A program made the position numbers and the translations under genes. A DNA stretch of 64,000 bases. Origin: Hydrangea macrophylla. Taxonomy: Eukaryota > Streptophyta > Magnoliopsida > Cornales > Hydrangeaceae. Below the pieces are notes generated by a model, which was not told the origin of the DNA, did no database searches, and saw only the letters and a list, made by a program, of their open reading frames with translations. The stretch spans positions 41,379,155 to 41,443,154 of the forward strand of contig CM066994.1 of assembly GCA_033977485.1 (NCBI GenBank). Reading direction: 5' to 3'. Positions within the stretch are counted from its first letter, which is position 1, and each line of letters starts with the position of its first letter. This document shows positions 34,568-44,375 of the stretch, piece after piece.

Positions 34568-36665
34568 TCAGTCGTCCACCTCAACCACGTCTTCGGTTTC
34601 CCCAGCCTCCTCTCCCGGGTTAGCTCCTCCTCCCGGTGCAGAGCCTCCGCCCAGGGTAGCCTCCTCAACAGGGCTGGCATCAGCAGCGGGGCCTTCGCCC
34701 GCAATAGGACCTACATCCCAGAAGTCAGAATCAATCCCCTCATAGGACAAGATGTCCCATTCGGGGTGATCCCGGGATATCCTGCGCTTCAAGTCTTCGA
34801 AGCCCTGGAAGAAGCCATCATCAAAAGCTTCCTTTCGGGCCCCTGCCGCTGCCGCATCCTCCAGCTCCTTCTCCCGTGCCTACGCTGTTGCTGCACTGGC
34901 CTGAGCAGCCTCTAGGTCGGCCTGGGTGGTAGCCAGCTCGGCTTGAGAAACTCCAAGGCTCAAGGCCAAACCCTTCACTTTGTCCTTCTCTACGGCCAGA
35001 ACGGTGCCCCTGGCCTCTGAGATCGCCCGCTCCTCAGATAAAGTAGCTTCAGCAGCAGCGGCCCTCCTGGCCAGGGAAGGTAGGAAGGACTCAGCCCCGG
35101 CGGCCATGCATCTGACCTGCGAGAAGTTAAAACCGATCGATTAGAGAACAAGCACAGTTGACAAAATAGTTGAAGAAAATGAAACAAAGGCAGGAGAACT
35201 CACCATGTGAGAGAGGCTATACAGCCAGCTCTGGAAGACCTCGGGAGACATGTTTTCACATGCCTCCACTTGACTGGGGATCAGACCACGCTTCACCCGG
35301 TCCTTGATCTCGGTCGAGGCAGCCATTGGTGCCACGACCGGCACCCCCGCCCAGGGGGCAGTCTCTTCAACTACCACAACGTGGGGCGTTGATGTCCCCA
35401 CTGGCTCCGGACGGACACCGTGCCGGATCCGCCTTAGAGGACGGTCTACACCCGGGGCCTCGGCGGAGGGCCTTTTTCCTTGGGCCACCGCCATCCTGGC
35501 GGCAGTAACAGTAGCAGCAACGGCCTGCCTCTCCCTCAGTTGCTCCATATTTCTCTTCGGAGCCATCTCTGTAAAAGGAAAAAATTGAACAGTTAATAAC
35601 CAATGTAGAAGATGGGGGAGTGAGTACCACGGGAGAAGGCAGAGTCCGAGCACTTACCAGGAATAATAGCAGGGAATACCGGAGCTTCTGTGGGCTGGTC
35701 CGGGTCGTCAGTAGCTCGGAAGTCGCCGGTCCGGGTCAATAAGTTCCAGATGTTTACCGGCCGGTCTGCCAAACTCCTGATGCTGGCTTGGCACTCGTCG
35801 CGAATGCTCAGTGGGCTGGTCAATCTCACTGCAAAGCTAAGTACAAAATGGTTAGTCTCAGAAACAGGAAGCAAAGCAAAAAAGTAAGCAACAATTAAAA
35901 CCGAATGGGCTTACCCCTCAACTCTCCCGCCCAGGAAGTCCTCATCCGAATCCCGGGTGCCGGTTCGCAGAGCCCGAGGGTGGATACTTGGAAGAACCTG
36001 TTCTTCCACCCTTTGTTGTTGCTCGGGCAGTTGACTAAAATTTTCCTCCCCTGATGAGCCCCGAGAGAAAAGAACCCGGTCTCCCCATGTACGGGGAATG
36101 GGCGGTGCGTCCAAAGGAACTCCTGGACGGAGAGTTCATATCCGAAGACCTGGGACCACAAAGAAATGGACCCCATCAAGAACCTCCAACCGTTCGGGGC
36201 CAACTGTCCCGGGGCAATCCCCAAGTAGATCAGGGCGTCCCGACCGACCGGATGGAGGAGGAAGCGAAACCCAGCTATGAGGATGTCCTCATATAGGGTT
36301 GTGAAATCCCGCTGGTAGATTTGGGCCCCACCGACACTCACCGCCAAGGAGCAGTAGTCAGGCAGGCCGTATCTATCCCTAATGCGCCCGAGATCCTCAG
36401 TACGTAATATGGACGAGATGAATTCGCTAGAGAAGGCCACCTCAGGGTCGGGTTCCCCTGGTGTTTCGTCGCCTGAATCCCTGGACACGGAAGCGACGGG
36501 GGCTTCCTGGTCCAATTCATCCTCGGAGATGCGGATCGGGATTCTGCCTTCGCTGTGCTGGTTAGAGGGGGACGGGGATGGCAGATTCAGACTTGTGTCC
36601 GCCTCCTCTGACCCGGACCGCTCGTCCTCCAACCGGGAGGATGAGTTAAAACTGGAGTGACACAT
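34568..36665 (-). pseudogene. Antisense four-exon gene in element D, Transposase_28-like protein
   Basis: The ATG at 36665 begins exon 1 (36665-35915), rich in Ser/Asp/Glu and then carrying RDRYGLPDYCSLAVSVGG, GFRFLLHPVGRDALIYLGIA and 'PNGWRFLMGSISLWSQVF', which resemble the 'putative gypsy type transposon' family (Pfam Transposase_28). Exon 2 is 35828-35658, exon 3 35568-35204, exon 4 35116-34568. Donors GTAAGC, GTAAGT and GTGAGT and acceptors TTTGCAG, TTTACAG and CTCGCAG all join in frame (phases 1, 1, 0). Exon 3 has PKRNMEQLRERQAVAATVTA. Exon 4 is an Ala/Glu coiled coil with an acidic C-terminus ending EVDD. Joined, there are about 611 codons with one in-frame TAG (34882-34880). Its function is unknown; it is not a DDE transposase by any motif I can see. 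Confidence 0.72.
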
Positions 36666-37524
36666 TCTTGGGTTTCAGTAGCTGGAGCGAGAAGAAGATG
36701 ACGACCAAGGTATAGGTCTGGAACCCCAAGCCTGGTATACAAGGCGGGCAAGGTCACTAACCTAAAAGGCAGAGGGTAGATGGTCCTAAACACAAGATGG
36801 CACTCTCTCAAGACTACCCCGAAAACACTCACTCGATTCAACCACCCTAATGTGCCACCTGACTTAAAGAAAAAACAAAACCTAAGGAGGAAAAAATCCC
36901 ACTCCCGCTCAAAGCCTACCGGGTTCGCTCCCTCCAGCCTCATCGCAGAAAGGAATAATAAAGGGAAAGAGAAGGAAGAGAATGGCAAATTGAAACTCGG
37001 GAAGGAAAGGGACTTACAGAAATCAACGCAAAAAATGGCTCGAAAATCTTGACCGGGGATTGTTTACTCTCAAAACCGCTCGGGAATGTATGTCTTTGCA
37101 GCAAACAGTTGAAGAAATGAACAAGTGTTCCTTTATGTAGGAACCACGGACAGTTCAGATCAAAACAAATCCAACAGCTCATATGTTTTCCCACCCAAAG
37201 TAACTAACAGCTATCCCATCGGGCATGTGAAGCATCGCCTCAAAAGGTGCGCGCATTAAATACATGACGAGACGGTTTGGTTACCGTGGAAGCGGTCCGG
37301 TTACATCCACCCTGGCATCGTTTGATCTTGACTAAGCTAGTCACAAGCTAACACGTGGCACAGGTAGGACTTGGGCCCACAGGGCCACCGCTCGGGCCAT
37401 AGCCCGGCTGACAACCACGACCGGTCCCACCCCGGGTTGAGTCCCGGCCTCTTACCGGACGGTTCCTCGAAAGCAGTCTTAATTTTCAAACATCATCTGA
37501 CGGGACATCACATCAACTTCGAAA
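36666..37524 (-). other. Upstream region of the element D antisense gene
   Basis: About 860 bp between the antisense ATG and the polypurine tract. On the minus strand there is a TATA-like ACATAAAGG near 37138-37130, and a strong splice-donor match, TTTCTGTAAGTCC, near 37018. The latter could mark a 5'-UTR intron ending at an acceptor such as 'cgctccag' near 36685. These are weak signals. I see no other gene. Confidence 0.35.
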
Positions 37525-37536
37525 ATGGGGGGTAGC

Positions 37537-37979
37537 TGATACGCCCAGAAATATTCTGCTACAAGTCAAACCTCCACGTCACCAGCCAAGCACCCGGAGT
37601 ATCCGGCCAGGGAGCCTATAGCCCACTGGTCCCGGGGTCTATCGAGTGCTACCGCTCGGATGCACGCATAGCCCGTGAATGCGACTCAACAGCTTTCCAC
37701 GAGGTGCAACAGCCAAGCTGCTCGACAGTTTTCTAAATCAGTCAGAAGACTAATGGAAGGTGTGGATAGTTCCTAAGCCATTTAGGAAACCTCCCATGAT
37801 TTGTGCTCATCAACTTGTAATTAGAATAGGCTTCCTTATCTAATTAATTACCTATTGCGGGTGGTCTCTTGCACCTATAAAATGGGCCACTCACCCCCAT
37901 CAAGGGGATCACATTCTTATCTTACAGAATAGCATATACATTCATCCGATACGCATACACCCAGCCGGTATTACTGGTA
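37537..37979 (+). repeat. 3' LTR of element D (truncated)
   Basis: It matches 27424-27868 at about 95 percent, then stops near 37979. The last about 170 bp of a full LTR are absent, so the right end of the element was deleted. The polypurine tract AATGGGGGGTAGC lies directly upstream (37525-37536). Confidence 0.8.
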
Positions 37980-38060
37980 CTATATCTATGTATTATTTCT
38001 AACTCTGCGATTATAGCATTTTTAGTGACAAAAAAGCAGTCATATATTAATGAAAGCCAC

Positions 38061-38208
38061 AACCAAAGCCATACCTTTTTGCTCACAACCTCCATTTTGT
38101 GTCTATCTCTCTCTTGATGGGTCCCACAGTGCCAGTGACCCCACAGTGCCCACTAGGAGAGAGATAGACACAAAATGGAGGTTGTGGGCAAAAAGTTGTG
38201 GCTTTGGT
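38061..38208. mobile_element. Foldback/MITE-like inverted repeat with 53-bp arms
   Basis: The left arm 38061-38113 (aaccaaagcc...ctctctc) pairs with the right arm 38156-38208 with only a few mismatches, around a 42-bp loop with two 'cccacagtgcc' copies. A transcript would form a long stem. Confidence 0.7.
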
Positions 38209-38552
38209 TTTACCCCAAGTGTTACTCTGAATGAAATACTAAATTGATAGAAGGAAGGTTTGTTCACAAATCTAATCCAATAAACATTAAGATTTGATAT
38301 TCTATATATTGTTATGTTTTACTACAATTCGGGCTCAAGTTTGGGTTTCAGTACTAAAACACAAATTGGGTTCGAGTGGGTTGGTTGGGCTCAGACTCGA
38401 GCTCGGGTATACACCATTAAAATTCGGGCTGAGCCCGGACATACCTAAAACAACCCACCCGAGTTGTAACCCTAATTTGTATCCCTACAACCTCAGGAAA
38501 ACTAGACTGGCTACAACTGTCAAGAAGTTTCTTTGCCAATTAGGTTATATCC

Positions 38553-38723
38553 GGAAGTCTCTAAAGAGGGCCCCTTTATTAAAGGGAGAACCTCTGTTTT
38601 GGCCTTCAGATCGTGTTTTAATAAAAGATATTTTTGTCATTTCAGATGATTAAAACATGATCTGACGGTCAAAATAAAAGTTCTCCCTTTATTAAAAGGA
38701 GGGCGCCCTCATTAGAAACTCCC
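38553..38723. mobile_element. MITE-like inverted repeat
   Basis: Ends 'ggaagtctctaaagagggc' and 'gccctcattagaaactccc' are imperfect inverted repeats. The arms extend inward over about 55 bp ('tttattaaagggagaac' against 'gttctccctttattaaa'). A related sequence lies near 5917-5985, beside the PPR gene. Confidence 0.65.
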
Positions 38724-38986
38724 AGTAAATTATATATCAATAATATACACACATGTCGACTTGATAACTTAAGCTTACCTTGTGGACTTAATTGTTTTTG
38801 CTTATGTCTTGCAATTTGAAGTGTATTATATCCAATTGGTCCCATATATTTCAAGATCAATTCAAATGGACCGGTAACATAAATTTATATCTAATGGAAT
38901 AAGATTGAAATTGACATACAAACCGTGCCATTGACCATATATCATCCACAATTAATGTATAGTAATTTCTCAACCAAAAAATTAAT

Positions 38987-39138
38987 GGGTAATGATATGG
39001 TAAGCAAATTCTTATGTGAGAAAGTAGCTTTTAACCGTTAGATACTATCTTGAGACCAAATCTTGAGATAAAATATTTATCCAATAGTTAAAAACTACTT
39101 TCTCACATGAGAAGACGTTGCTTACCGTATCATTACCC
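38987..39138. mobile_element. MITE with GGGTAATGATA termini
   Basis: GGGTAATGATATGGTAAGCAA at 38987-39007 pairs with TTGCTTACCGTATCATTACCC at 39118-39138 (one mismatch), and the arms continue inward with 'tgtgagaaagtag'. Total 152 bp. The target duplication is unclear, so the superfamily is left open. Confidence 0.75.
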
Positions 39139-39548
39139 AAAATCGATTATATAATGGAGAGAATACTATAAGAATAACAATGGGTGGCTTTGACTTATTG
39201 TAAATAGTTGTAGTACGTAACTAGGGAAATTTAGTCAAAATTAACTGGACTTTTTTTATTTCAGGTTTTTAATTTTAGTAAAAAGGTCTCTCAAATTTTC
39301 TTTATAAATTTCACATAAGTAATTATGTGAAATTTTGTAACACAAGGAATTGATTTTATTGAGGTTTACTAATTAGACCATTTGGACCAAAATTAAAAAC
39401 GATTTGTCCTTTAATCTCAAAAAATCCAGTATGAGAGGGGTTTTTGTTTTTTTAATATGATAGTATTTTGGCTAATGCTAATGTCAAAAAACAATATTTA
39501 TCACTAAAAATTTTAGCAACAAAAAATAACAATTGCTAAAACTTTTAG

Positions 39549-40941
39549 TGTAATACCCCTAAATTTCATCTTTATTTCTTTTAATTGTTTATTAGATTTT
39601 ACTGGGTCAAATTAAAGATTATGAGATTTATAGGGGGTTTAACTATAAATTAAGAAAATATTTGATGAGTCATAGGGCATGTGTCGTGTGATATGTGTTA
39701 TTATGTTTAATGCCATATAACATACATATAGGGTGAGCTACATTCAGCTAGATGAAGCCATGTGAGATTAAATTAAGTCTCAAACACTTAGTTGGCACTT
39801 ATTGACACTTGGTTGATCAAAGCCATGCACGTATGTGTTAGAAGATGTATGTACTATATGGTCTTAACATCTAGCCTCTTAAGTAAAATTATGGATTTTA
39901 TTATTTGATGAAACATAGTGATATTAAGACTTGGGGAAGGCAAAGCTTGGGCCGAAAATTGCAAAGGCCACAATTGGCCATGGCTTAGGGAGGAGTTGCT
40001 ACTTGCTTGACTAGTGAGGCCATGTTTGGGAATGCTTTTTAACTTGTTTTCAATTATGGTGTATTTAATTCAGGAACAGGGGTTGTGTACAATATGTCTC
40101 AAATTTCCGGAGTACAGTATTTTCTTTATTATCCATATTTGTACTCTTTAGGAATTATACTGTGTTTCAGTTGGAATCCATGAATTTCTGTTATATGTAT
40201 CGGTAGAAGTGTGTAGGTTAAATACCTTAAAACTGATGGGTATATGAGTAAGGAGCACCTGCCAAGAGGCAGTAGTCCAAAAATCAAAAAAGTCATGAGT
40301 GGCTTGGTAAAAGGTGAGGTGAGGTGAGGTGAGGTGAGGTGACTCTTGATATATTATCACGAGGACTCGTGGTATGATGCTCTTGGGGGTGAGCAGTTGA
40401 TTGTGGGATGGGTGTATTTTTAAGAGTAATGCTAGGCACACTTTGAAATCTACACTCAATTTGACATCTTGTGCTTTAAATACATGTATCCTGTGTTGTG
40501 TGAATTTTTTTACACTATTCTGTACACCGTACTTATACAACACATAGTACATGCATTTAAAACTGGGTGTCAAATTTAGTATGGATTTCAAAGTGTGCCT
40601 AGCATTACTCTATTTTTAAACCTATCAAATTGTGTATTCGTCATGCTTTTGAGCTGTTTATTCCTGCTTTTGAGCTGTTTATTCCTGTCATATAATATAT
40701 TTCCCCGTGTGTTATTGGTAAATGCAAGTAGCACCAATAGTTGCGAGAATGGAAGAAATAGAATAAAGTCAATTAGAGCGCCGTATAGAGTACCGTAGTG
40801 GGGGTTCGGGCCAGTTGGTTTTAATTATGTAAAAAAGTGGCTGTAATTTTTTTAAAGCTCTAATGTATTCCTTTATTGTTTGAAATACTAGTTTTAATTC
40901 AATTATTTCAATTATTTAAAAAAGTGGATCTGGGTGTGACA
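39549..40941 (+). mobile_element. Solo LTR of a Ty3/gypsy element
   Basis: A 1,393-bp unit from TGTAATACCCC to GGGTGTGACA, flanked by a perfect 5-bp target duplication TTTAG (39544-39548 and 40942-40946). No primer site, polypurine tract or coding frame. It contains a later MITE insertion (40424-40610) and a (GAGGT)n run. It formed by LTR-LTR recombination after insertion. Confidence 0.8.
40424..40610. mobile_element. Mutator-type MITE, 9-bp target duplication
   Basis: GAGTAATGCTAGGCACACTTTG at the left is complementary to the right end (CAAAGTGTGCCTAGCATTACTC). The 187-bp element is flanked by a perfect 9-bp duplication TATTTTTAA (40415-40423 and 40611-40619). Nine-base duplications are the mark of Mutator-like elements. 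Confidence 0.85.
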
Positions 40942-41244
40942 TTTAGCGTCATTTTTCTCTTGCATTAGCAATCGCTGCTTCAGCTTTAGCATTTCCCTTC
41001 TTTTTTTTATACCAAATATTAGGTTATTTGAGTTTAAAGGACAATCCTATTTTAATTTTGATCAAAACTCCTAATTAGTGAAGCTTAATTAAATCAAATC
41101 AATAACTAGTTGTGTGAATTTTTTATTGAGGCTTAAAATAAAAAATAGGTTGGACGTGAGAACCAAAAAAAATCTATTCTATAGAACTGTTGACTAAAAT
41201 TCTATTAGAAAAAGTCTATATAAAAATAATTACTTAACCATATA

Positions 41245-41548
41245 CTCCCTCCATTCTAAATAAGCGTTCACAACAAGTTTGCGCATTAACGTTTATGACA
41301 GACGTACTATATTCATTTTTTGGTTCATTAATAAGATAACAACCTTTCTATTTTATCATTGATGTGATGAATATTTGATTTTTTTCTCACTTTTAGACCA
41401 CATATAATCATTATTTGTCTTTATTATGAGGGTGCTATAAGAAGTTTATATAAAATATGTACTTGACTTTTAAAAATGGACACTTATTTTAAAACATTCA
41501 AAAAATGATAGACGTACCTGTTTTGAAACTAGTTTGAAACGAAAGGAG
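41245..41548. mobile_element. Stowaway-like (Tc1/mariner) MITE
   Basis: CTCCCTCCATTCTAAATAAG at the left and CGAAAGGAG at the right, flanked by TA dinucleotides. The 304-bp size, CTCCCTCC start and TA target site fit plant Stowaway MITEs. Confidence 0.75.
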
Positions 41549-42544
41549 TATAATATTTCAAACTAAAGCCCAGTCCTTGTGTTATTCGGTGTTGCCACAA
41601 TTTTGGTAATACGCTTAGAAGACGTTTGGCAATTACATTGCCAACGTGACCTCCAAAAGTAGTTGTGGAGTAACTTCACAAAAATCAGGATCCAAACACA
41701 TTCAGTCTTGTGAATGACTAAATAAAAAATTGAGAATATAAAATAAAAAATCACTTGTCTGTTTGTGAACCGCATCGCACGATGGTTGCTAAACAAGCTC
41801 TTATTGTCCTATCATTTTTCTGTGTCCTTTAACTTAAATTAAATAAGAAGTGTTGAAAAAATTAACTTGAATTACCACTACATCAAAATGGACATGTTTA
41901 ATGAATCCATGCCTCATTTACAGTATATATATGTAAACTAAAATGGTATGAAAAGTATCTCATCTTTGATCCTTAGTTCAAGGGTCTATTCTTTTATATA
42001 CATTCCTATACAAGTCTTCAATGACTTTTATATATATATATATATATATATGCATTTTTCTGAGGTCGCTTAAATAAAAATGGAAAACCAGGATTTTTCT
42101 TTTTCATAATTTTTTCACGTAATCTTAGATATGAATGCTATTTTGTCAAATTACTCAATTCAACGAATTTAATTGTTAATTGAAATATTACGTATACATG
42201 GATGGAGTTTTTGCATCAAAGGGATACCCAAATAGGCCCTTAGATTTGAATATCTGTTCTTATTGTTGTCAACTCAAATTTTTACCTTTGCATAGAAAAA
42301 AATGCTAACACCAAAGATGAATTAAAGTCTAGTCTAAAAGAAAATATACCAATCTTTGTCAAATTGGGCAACTAATTAAAGTATCTAACAACTTTCACAT
42401 TTTAATGAACCATATGTACCATGGATCTATCAGTTACCCAATATCAAATCATGGTAGGATGACCAAGTAAAAAAATGTGTTCTCATGACTCAATATGAAT
42501 TGCGAAAAGTTTTGTCAACAATAGCTAGGAAGCCAAAATTTGGA

Positions 42545-43011
42545 ATTTGGATACTATTTGTCTAAGAGTTTTATTGGAATCCAAGGAGATTGAGCATTGA
42601 AGAAAATTTAGTGAGAATGAAAACTTACTTTGAAAACATATGATGATTTTTTTTTTTTTTTTTGGAGTTACAAACATATGATGACTTAGAATTATGTGAA
42701 GATATATTATTTTAATCAACTAGCTAGTTAAGTTAAACGAGGATAATTTGAAGGTTACTATAATGAAATTAAATACCCTACCAACATTCCCATAAAATTT
42801 TAATTACGTTCGTAAGAAAAATGGTCAAAATTTGAAGGTTACTAAGGAATCACACTACGCACAAATTCTTTCTTTATTGAGATACAGAGGTTAAAATGGT
42901 AATAAAACAAAGAGGACCCACTGATGAAAAGGTCAGGTGTGAGTCCCACCTCACTTATTTCTATTTTTAACAACTTAACATGTACGTGACCATGTTAATA
43001 GAACACCTTAG
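42545..43011. repeat. Left flank of element E, copy 1 of a duplicated segment
   Basis: This 467-bp flank recurs at 55393-55860 with about 8 differences and small poly-T length change. It ends with CTTAG, the target duplication of element E. Confidence 0.9.
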
Positions 43012-44342
43012 TGTTTACACCCTAAATTAGGGTTTCCCAAGGCACGTGACGGTCATGTAGATTCAGGACGTCATCACTGGACCACAGGCAGATGAACAGG
43101 TGATAAGGATGATGATGCAGAAAAGACCGTTATCTAATCTAGCTACTAGTAATGATGGTATCTTTCAGATGAGGATATCGGTATCCAGACCGAGAACACG
43201 ATAGACATCGGTGTCAATACCGATTAAAGGATGATAAAAGACAAGTACTCTAGTTTAACAAGTGACTAGTGGCAGAGTAGCATCGACAATAGCCTTAACA
43301 TCGGTCATATTTGACCGACCACACACATATTTATAACAATTGAGCCCTAATGTCGGCGATAGCAACGCGGCTATAATAAAGATATCGGTCTCAATAAACA
43401 AGGCCGATATCAGAAGAGATTAAGGACACACCTTGGCATTAACAGATAAGGCCGATGATCTTCTCTACATCCTGCAGTAGCAAGTCCATAGGATGGAAAA
43501 AGCAGTCCACGCCGTGGACTCCACGGGATCATGGAAGGTCAAAGGCAATATCGGTGTGAAAAGACCGAGAGACACGAGTAAGCTTCCTACTAAATAGAAG
43601 GCCGATTAATATCACCAGCAGAGATTAAGCTACACAGAGAGAGACACAATTGGTCATAAAGTCACTCAGAAAGTAGACAGTTAAGCAGGAATGAGAACGT
43701 GGTCTTCAGAATATGCTGAGTTGGAAGGAAAGGTAGTTACATGAAAAGAGGAACATGGCAGAAGTGGGATCATCACACAAGTCATGGAAGTTGATCATGG
43801 GACAAAGTGGAAGCATAAGCTGATAGATACATGCCTAGAAACCAGGGGCCAAGTACCCTACTACTCCATGATCCCCACTAACATGAGCGGTTGTGCAAAC
43901 AAGTCTATAAATAGGGCATGTGGTACAACATTGGAAAGGGGCTAACACACACGTCACTTCTGCTCTCAGCAGACTTTTAGTATCTCCTCATAACAATTCC
44001 TTTTTGTTCTCGAGTGATTTTGAGTGATCCGTGAGTTCTTGTTCTCGAGTGCTCGTGTTTTTTTTTTTCTTTGAATATTTGTAATCACCACTTTTCAATC
44101 AATGGAGAAGATATTGTCTATGGAGGTATTCTGAATCATTGTATTTAGTTTCCTTTTTTACAGTTTTTGTTTGTAATTTCTTACTTGCATCAGAGTAGAG
44201 AAAGCCCACATTGTTGTTTTATTGTTAATTGTTAAATAACAAATCGCTTGATTAGAAGTCAGATTAGGTAATCACACCACTTTGGGTCCACACGGACTCT
44301 GGCACGCCCAACGCACACCACACCAGAGATTTATTGCAAATA
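43012..44342 (+). repeat. 5' LTR of element E
   Basis: 1,331 bp. TATA box (TATAAATA) at 43906-43913. The LTR is rich in ATCGGT/ACCGAT and GGCCGAT words. About 99 percent identical to 55861-57190. Confidence 0.9.
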
Positions 44343-44346
44343 ATTT

Positions 44347-44365
44347 TTGGCACGCCCGGTGGGAC
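44347..44365 (+). promoter_or_regulatory. Primer binding site of element E
   Basis: TTGGCACGCCCGGTGGGAC begins four bases after the LTR end. It has the GGCxCGCC-type form seen in Tat-like elements and is distinct from the site of element D. Confidence 0.7.
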
Positions 44366-44375
44366 ACCGTGTCAA

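Larger units (their letters stand above)
27424..37979 (+). mobile_element. Ty3/gypsy element D (Tat-like), broken gag-pol, antisense gene
   Basis: The 5' LTR is 27424-28036. The 3' LTR is truncated, 37537 to about 37979, and about 95 percent identical to the matching part of the 5' LTR. Primer site at 28038-28056, polypurine tract at 37525-37536. Gag-protease, reverse transcriptase, RNase H and integrase lie in order on the plus strand. A further 3.9 kb before the 3' LTR holds an antisense multi-exon gene. It is GC-rich relative to its surroundings. Because the 3' LTR lacks its last 170 bp, no target duplication can be checked. The long 3' region and primer type point to the Tat group, by inference. 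Confidence 0.85.
37980..43011. other. Intergenic region between elements D and E
   Basis: AT-rich, no gene seen. It holds three compact inverted repeats (38061-38208, 38553-38723, 38987-39138), a solo LTR (39549-40941) carrying a Mutator-type MITE, a (GAGGT)n microsatellite at 40316-40340, a Stowaway-like MITE (41245-41548), an (AT)n tract near 42031-42050, and the left flank of element E (42545-43011), which is duplicated at 55393-55860. Confidence 0.6.

Noticed and set aside
34568..36665. Calling the element D antisense product an active transposase
   Set aside because: The family name contains 'transposase', but I see no DDE/DDD catalytic pattern or terminal inverted repeats. The name is historical.
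39549..40941. A complete LTR retrotransposon between 39549 and 40941
   Set aside because: No primer site, polypurine tract or coding region; only one LTR length is present between the two TTTAG duplications.
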